64,000 bases of DNA. Source: JAWKWH01 sp963669415. Lineage in GTDB: Bacteria; Pseudomonadota; Alphaproteobacteria; Rhizobiales; Rhizobiaceae. The stretch lies in the NCBI GenBank assembly GCA_963669415.2, contig CAXXPS010000003.1, positions 744,001 through 808,000 of the forward strand. Direction: 5' to 3'. Positions within the stretch are counted from its first letter, which is position 1. Each line of letters opens with the position of its first letter. Positions 60,652 to 64,000 of this stretch are shown here, piece by piece. A program made the position numbers and the translations under genes. Under the pieces are notes generated by a model. That model was not told the DNA's origin. It was given only the letters and a program-made list of their open reading frames with translations, and made no database searches.

Positions 60652-60856
60652 TAGGGCTCCACCGATGACATGCGAATGTGGCATTTCAGCTTTAGTGGCA
60701 TGATGGCTGGCACGCAATGGGTTGAAAAAGCTTGTGGATGGAAGGCGGTTTTGAGGTTACGTGGGGTAAAGATCACAAGAGATTGCAAACCTTTACGCTT
60801 GTACGACGCCGGTGGGATGCATATAAGGCGCGCACGAAATACCTTGGGAGATTTGG

Positions 60857-61273
60857 ATGAGCGAAGAAATAGATATCACTTATTCACCTTCCGAAGACGA
60901 GCCGTTCATGAATGACCGGCAGAAGACCTATTTTCGGGCCAAACTCGTCGCATGGAAAAACGATATATTGCGCGAAGCGCGCGAAACTCTGGAAGTTTTA
61001 CAGCAGGAAAACTCCAATCATCCTGACCTGGCGGACCGTGCCTCATCGGAAACTGATCGCGCCATTGAACTTCGGGCCCGCGACCGTCAGCGAAAATTGA
61101 TATCAAAGATCGACTCAGCGATTCGCAGAATCGACGAAGGCACATACGGTTACTGCGAGGAGACCGGAGAGCCGATTTCTTTGAAGCGGCTTGATGCCCG
61201 GCCAATCGCAACGCTGTCGATTGAAGCACAGGAACGGCACGAACGCCGCGAAAAGGTCTATCGTGACGACTGA
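60857..61273 (+). CDS. dksA: RNA polymerase-binding transcription factor DksA
   Basis: DksA binds the RNA polymerase secondary channel and works with ppGpp to adjust rRNA and amino acid promoters. The 138-residue protein has the coiled coil from about 18 to 95 (with DLADRASSETDRAIELRARD at the tip region; the catalytic acidic pair is in that tip) and a C-terminal zinc-finger region. Only one of the four zinc cysteines remains: GTYGYCEETGEP where E. coli has C-x-x-C, and ATLSIEAQERH where E. coli has C-x-x-C. GGGAG precedes the ATG. This cysteine-poor form is usual in rhizobia as I recall it. Confidence 0.93.
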   Translation: MSEEIDITYSPSEDEPFMNDRQKTYFRAKLVAWKNDILREARETLEVLQQENSNHPDLADRASSETDRAIELRARDRQRKLISKIDSAIRRIDEGTYGYCEETGEPISLKRLDARPIATLSIEAQERHERREKVYRDD

Positions 61274-61310
61274 CCGTGGTGGGCGGTCAAAAACGGCTTG
61301 ATTGTGCGGC

Positions 61311-62213
61311 CTATACCCGTTCGCGGCTGACGATCGCGGCAATATCGGCCAAATCGCTGCCGGCTTCGCTGGTTGCCGGTTCGCGTTTAACCTGGGCGGT
61401 TTTGCTTTGATCCAATGTTGTTTCCAACTCGCGCAACAATTCAACATCCAAGTCGCCCTTGTCACGCGTGGCGGTAAGCGTTTCGGGCCTTGGCGTGGGC
61501 GTGACCGGTGCAGCGGCTTCCAACGGAGGTATGTTCAGGCCAACACCGGCTGCTGTAGTGGTTGCCGTTGACTCCACATCGCTTCTTCCGGCCGCTTGAG
61601 ATGTATGAATATTCGGCTCGCTTGCTCGCAACGTATCGGCGGCCGTCACTCCACCGACGGTTCCACTGCCGGCTTCATCGCTGCGCCTGGAAACATCAGG
61701 CATCGGAGAAGCCTGTCTGACTTGCTCTGCAGGCTGAGCGGAAATGGCGGGTTCCGGGCGGGTGCCCTCGACGGGACGAGCTACCACTGGAGCAACCGGC
61801 TTTGCAGCAGCTTCGACTTTTTCAGCTGGCTTCGTTGCGGTAGCGCGCTCAGAAGCGGCGGCTTGCTTTACCGGAGCCTGAGGTGGAACTGGTGTCGCGG
61901 GTTGCTCTGAGGGAGCTTGTGCGGGGATACCCCGCTCAACGACAATATCGGTCGGTCCGCCTATCATGACGAGATGTTCGGTGTTGTCCCTTCTGATCAG
62001 GACCAGTCGACGGCGGGAATCGACCGCCGCGGCATCAAGCACCGCCAGCCTCGGCCGGCGGTTGCGTCCGCCGGCGACAAAAGTACCGGACATGGCGCGC
62101 CGAACGAGCCAGATAATGACAAACACCGCAATCAAACCGACTACAATATAGGTGGTCCACATTGCGGCCACGCCCAAGTCGGCGCCAAATATACTCTCGA
62201 ACCATGATGCCAT
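61311..62213 (-). CDS. FliO-domain membrane protein with Pro/Ala-rich tail
   Basis: This 300-residue protein has one membrane helix (WTTYIVVGLIAVFVIIWLV near residues 19-37) and then a FliO-like domain: RPRLAVLDAAAVDSRRRLVLIRRDNTEHLVMIGG near 53-86. FliO helps assemble the flagellar export gate. The remaining 200 residues are low in complexity, rich in Pro, Ala, Thr and Glu, and likely disordered. No other flagellar gene is in the window, and the gene lies between dksA (convergent) and cckA (divergent). Whether it serves flagella or has another membrane role is open. Confidence 0.75.
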   Translation of the reverse strand: MASWFESIFGADLGVAAMWTTYIVVGLIAVFVIIWLVRRAMSGTFVAGGRNRRPRLAVLDAAAVDSRRRLVLIRRDNTEHLVMIGGPTDIVVERGIPAQAPSEQPATPVPPQAPVKQAAASERATATKPAEKVEAAAKPVAPVVARPVEGTRPEPAISAQPAEQVRQASPMPDVSRRSDEAGSGTVGGVTAADTLRASEPNIHTSQAAGRSDVESTATTTAAGVGLNIPPLEAAAPVTPTPRPETLTATRDKGDLDVELLRELETTLDQSKTAQVKREPATSEAGSDLADIAAIVSRERV

Positions 62214-62427
62214 GGCTGCTCCTCCCAGCCGCCCCGCAGTGTTGAAGTTTAGCCTGTAGTCGGGTTTTCCCGCAAGTGAGCAGCTCGAGCACTACTCCAA
62301 GACGAAATCGCGGCCGTAATTCTGTTCGAGTAAGCTGGCAAACGCCATAATCGCCGATTTCCAAGACAAAGATGCGGAAATCGGCCCGCTAATTCCGGCT
62401 GGGGACTTTTCCGAGCCAGGAGAATGT

Positions 62428-62471
62428 GATTCAACCTGTCAGCGGGCGATAGTCGACGTCCAAAGCGAATC
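62428..62471. promoter_or_regulatory. two GANTC (CcrM) sites before cckA
   Basis: GATTC at 62428-62432 and GAATC at 62467-62471 match the methylation target GANTC of the alphaproteobacterial cell-cycle methylase CcrM. They lie 15-58 bases before the cckA ATG. The rest of the 272-base gap to the FliO-domain gene shows no feature I can support. Confidence 0.35.
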
Positions 62472-62485
62472 ACAGGCGGAGTTTG

Positions 62486-64000
62486 ATGGCGAGGCAGACT
62501 GAGACCGAGTTCTACCCGGCGCCAATCGTTGAATACAACACCCGGCCGGGTGCGATCACGCGGCTGATTATTTTTGCTCTTGTCTTGATCTGTGCCGGCT
62601 TTGCGTTCGCCCTGTTCAAGGAAAGGCTCGGCGATCCGTTCTTGCTCGGGCTTTTGGGTATTCTGGCAATGATCGGGGTCGGGTATCTGTTTGCTACGGC
62701 GATCGGGTTCGTTCAATTCGCACCACGGGCGACTGGCGGTGATCTGGCCAAGCGGTTCGTCGATACCATGCTTCATGGGCTGGTTATATCCGACCCAAAG
62801 GGCAGGGTGATCTATGCAAACCGCACCTGGGCGGAGATGACCGGAGCAAAGTCGGCTGTCGACACGAAAACCGTGGAAAATTTTCTTGGTTCGAATGAAG
62901 AGGCGTCTTCCACCGTTCTGCGCCTGTCTTCGGCCCTACGTGACGGACAAGCGGCGGAAGGCGAATTCCGGTTGTCGCAAGGCCTGTTGCCCACCGATGA
63001 GGGCGGCGAACCTCGCTGGTACAGGGTGCGGGCGCGGATGTTTTCGACGCCAGATTATCGCCAGCCCCTGAATGCATGGCAGATCGCTGATATTTCCGAT
63101 GAGCGTGCGGAGCAGGAGCGTTATTTTCAGGATTTGCAGAAAGCCATCGACCACCTTGATCATGCGCCGGCAGGATTTTTTGCCGCTGATCCAAAAGGGC
63201 GCCTGACCTACGTGAATGCAACGCTGGCAGAGTGGCTCGGTGTCGATCTGGCGAAATTCCGGCCTGAATCCCTGACACTTTCGGAAGTCGTTGCCGGCGA
63301 CGGCATGGCGTTGATCAACTCGGTGAAAGTTGATCCGGGCACCACCCGCAACGCGGTGATCGATCTCGATCTTGCCACCACGTCAGGGGAGGTGTTGCCG
63401 GTTCGCTTCATGCACCGCGTGACGGCATCGCGCGACGGCGAACCAGGAGCATCCCGAACCATTGTTCTCAACCGTACGGTAGGTGAAGAATCATCCTCAG
63501 ATATTCGAGCCGCGGAAGTGCGCTTTACCCGCTTTTTCAATTCGACACCGATGGCAATTGCGGGGATTGACGGCGAGGGCCGGATTTTGCGGACCAACGC
63601 ACCGTTCATATCGTTGTTCTCCTCGGTTGTGGATCGCGACTCGATCGACAACCGTATCCGTCTCGACACCGTCATGCACGAGCGCGACAGACCCAGTTTC
63701 TATTCCGCGCTGGAAAAAGCCAAAGAACGGCAGGCCGATATTACCCCGATCGATACGGAATTGCCTGGCGAAAGCGAGCGCCACATGCGGTTTTACGTCA
63801 ATGCCATTGCTGATGATGGCCGTGACGGCGCCGAAGAGGCTGCGATCGTATACGCAGTGGAAACCACCGAGCAGAAAGCGCTCGAAAACCAGATGGCGCA
63901 AAGCCAGAAGATGCAGGCTGTGGGTCAATTGGCCGGCGGTATTGCCCATGATTTCAACAATGTGCTGACTGCCATAATCATGGCCTCGGATCTGCTGTTG
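62486..64000 (+). CDS. cckA: cell-cycle histidine kinase CckA (5' part, runs off the window)
   Basis: CckA phosphorylates CtrA and CpdR through ChpT and so controls the cell cycle. From the ATG at 62486 the frame is open to the last base (505 codons). It starts with two membrane helices (LIIFALVLICAGFAFALF near residue 29 and LLGILAMIGVGYLFATA near 57), then at least two PAS domains (from FVDTMLHGLVISDPKGRVIY near 93, and from DHLDHAPAGFFAADPKGRL near 223, with a third likely near 350). The H box is GGIAHDFNNVLTAI with His488. The ATPase and receiver domains must lie beyond the window. Confidence 0.95.
   Translation, partial: MARQTETEFYPAPIVEYNTRPGAITRLIIFALVLICAGFAFALFKERLGDPFLLGLLGILAMIGVGYLFATAIGFVQFAPRATGGDLAKRFVDTMLHGLVISDPKGRVIYANRTWAEMTGAKSAVDTKTVENFLGSNEEASSTVLRLSSALRDGQAAEGEFRLSQGLLPTDEGGEPRWYRVRARMFSTPDYRQPLNAWQIADISDERAEQERYFQDLQKAIDHLDHAPAGFFAADPKGRLTYVNATLAEWLGVDLAKFRPESLTLSEVVAGDGMALINSVKVDPGTTRNAVIDLDLATTSGEVLPVRFMHRVTASRDGEPGASRTIVLNRTVGEESSSDIRAAEVRFTRFFNSTPMAIAGIDGEGRILRTNAPFISLFSSVVDRDSIDNRIRLDTVMHERDRPSFYSALEKAKERQADITPIDTELPGESERHMRFYVNAIADDGRDGAEEAAIVYAVETTEQKALENQMAQSQKMQAVGQLAGGIAHDFNNVLTAIIMASDLLL

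Noticed and set aside
1..64000. CRISPR arrays, insertion sequences, prophage or integrative elements
   Set aside because: I saw no regularly spaced repeats, transposase or integrase motifs, or target-site duplications around the tRNA-Leu gene.

Overview
The window reads as one contiguous, gene-dense stretch of core chromosome from an alphaproteobacterium, most likely a member of the Hyphomicrobiales (Rhizobiales). The grounds are a CckA histidine kinase, a class II DAHP synthase, a DksA with a single zinc-finger cysteine, a YcjX/YcjF pair, a GTTC-N7-GTTC LexA-type box, and gene blocks familiar from rhizobia and their relatives: ctaA, argC and speB next to rpsI and rplM, and clpP-clpX-lon-hup. 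I see no insertion sequence, prophage, integrase, plasmid function or CRISPR array. Base composition looks even apart from a few AT-rich intergenic stretches. Genus-level assignment is not possible from what I can see.

Layout. 0-13 kb: the end of rpiA, a DUF2059 protein, glutathione reductase, a hydrolase with a promoter that contains an operator-like palindrome, DAHP synthase, a GFA-family zinc protein, a LigB-type dioxygenase, diacylglycerol kinase with a hemerythrin, a ketopantoate reductase homologue, a DNA glycosylase and a hybrid histidine kinase. 11.6-15.2 kb: NAD+ synthase followed by a secreted protein with two caspase-like domains and an EF-hand loop. 15.2-24.1 kb: an envelope-polysaccharide island (glycosyltransferase, Wza-type lipoprotein, chain-length regulator with a broken kinase domain, CelD-type acyltransferase, NodB-type deacetylase, sterol-desaturase-family hydroxylase, DegT aminotransferase). 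24.2-31.4 kb: heme A synthase, argC, speB, a HEAT-like protein, rpsI-rplM with a recognisable promoter and leader hairpin, a thioesterase and two crotonases. 31.4-37 kb: a VOC protein under a LexA-like box, two paralogous small secreted cysteine proteins, a CoA-binding protein, a LysE exporter, metY and a lone cytochrome P450.

37-44.3 kb: the protein quality-control block clpP, clpX, lon and hup, with a secreted GDPD-like gene between clpX and lon, then an SRPBCC protein and tRNA-Leu(GAG). 44.3-51 kb: an SRAP peptidase, TrkH, a DEAD-box helicase with a long leader, an MFS transporter and a membrane-anchored hydrolase. 51.2-54.4 kb: a tight operon of cysK, an alanyl-tRNA editing protein, a mercaptopyruvate sulfurtransferase and a GNAT enzyme. 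54.4-64 kb: exonuclease III, an NCS2 permease, YcjX/YcjF, a SixA-like phosphatase, dksA, a FliO-domain protein and the 5' part of cckA, which runs off the end.

No single locus is clearly a new system. The most promising places are the tandem caspase-like protein beside NAD+ synthase, the LexA-controlled VOC gene, the pair of secreted cysteine-rich paralogues, the polysaccharide island with its odd hydroxylase/aminotransferase pair, and the rplM leader.
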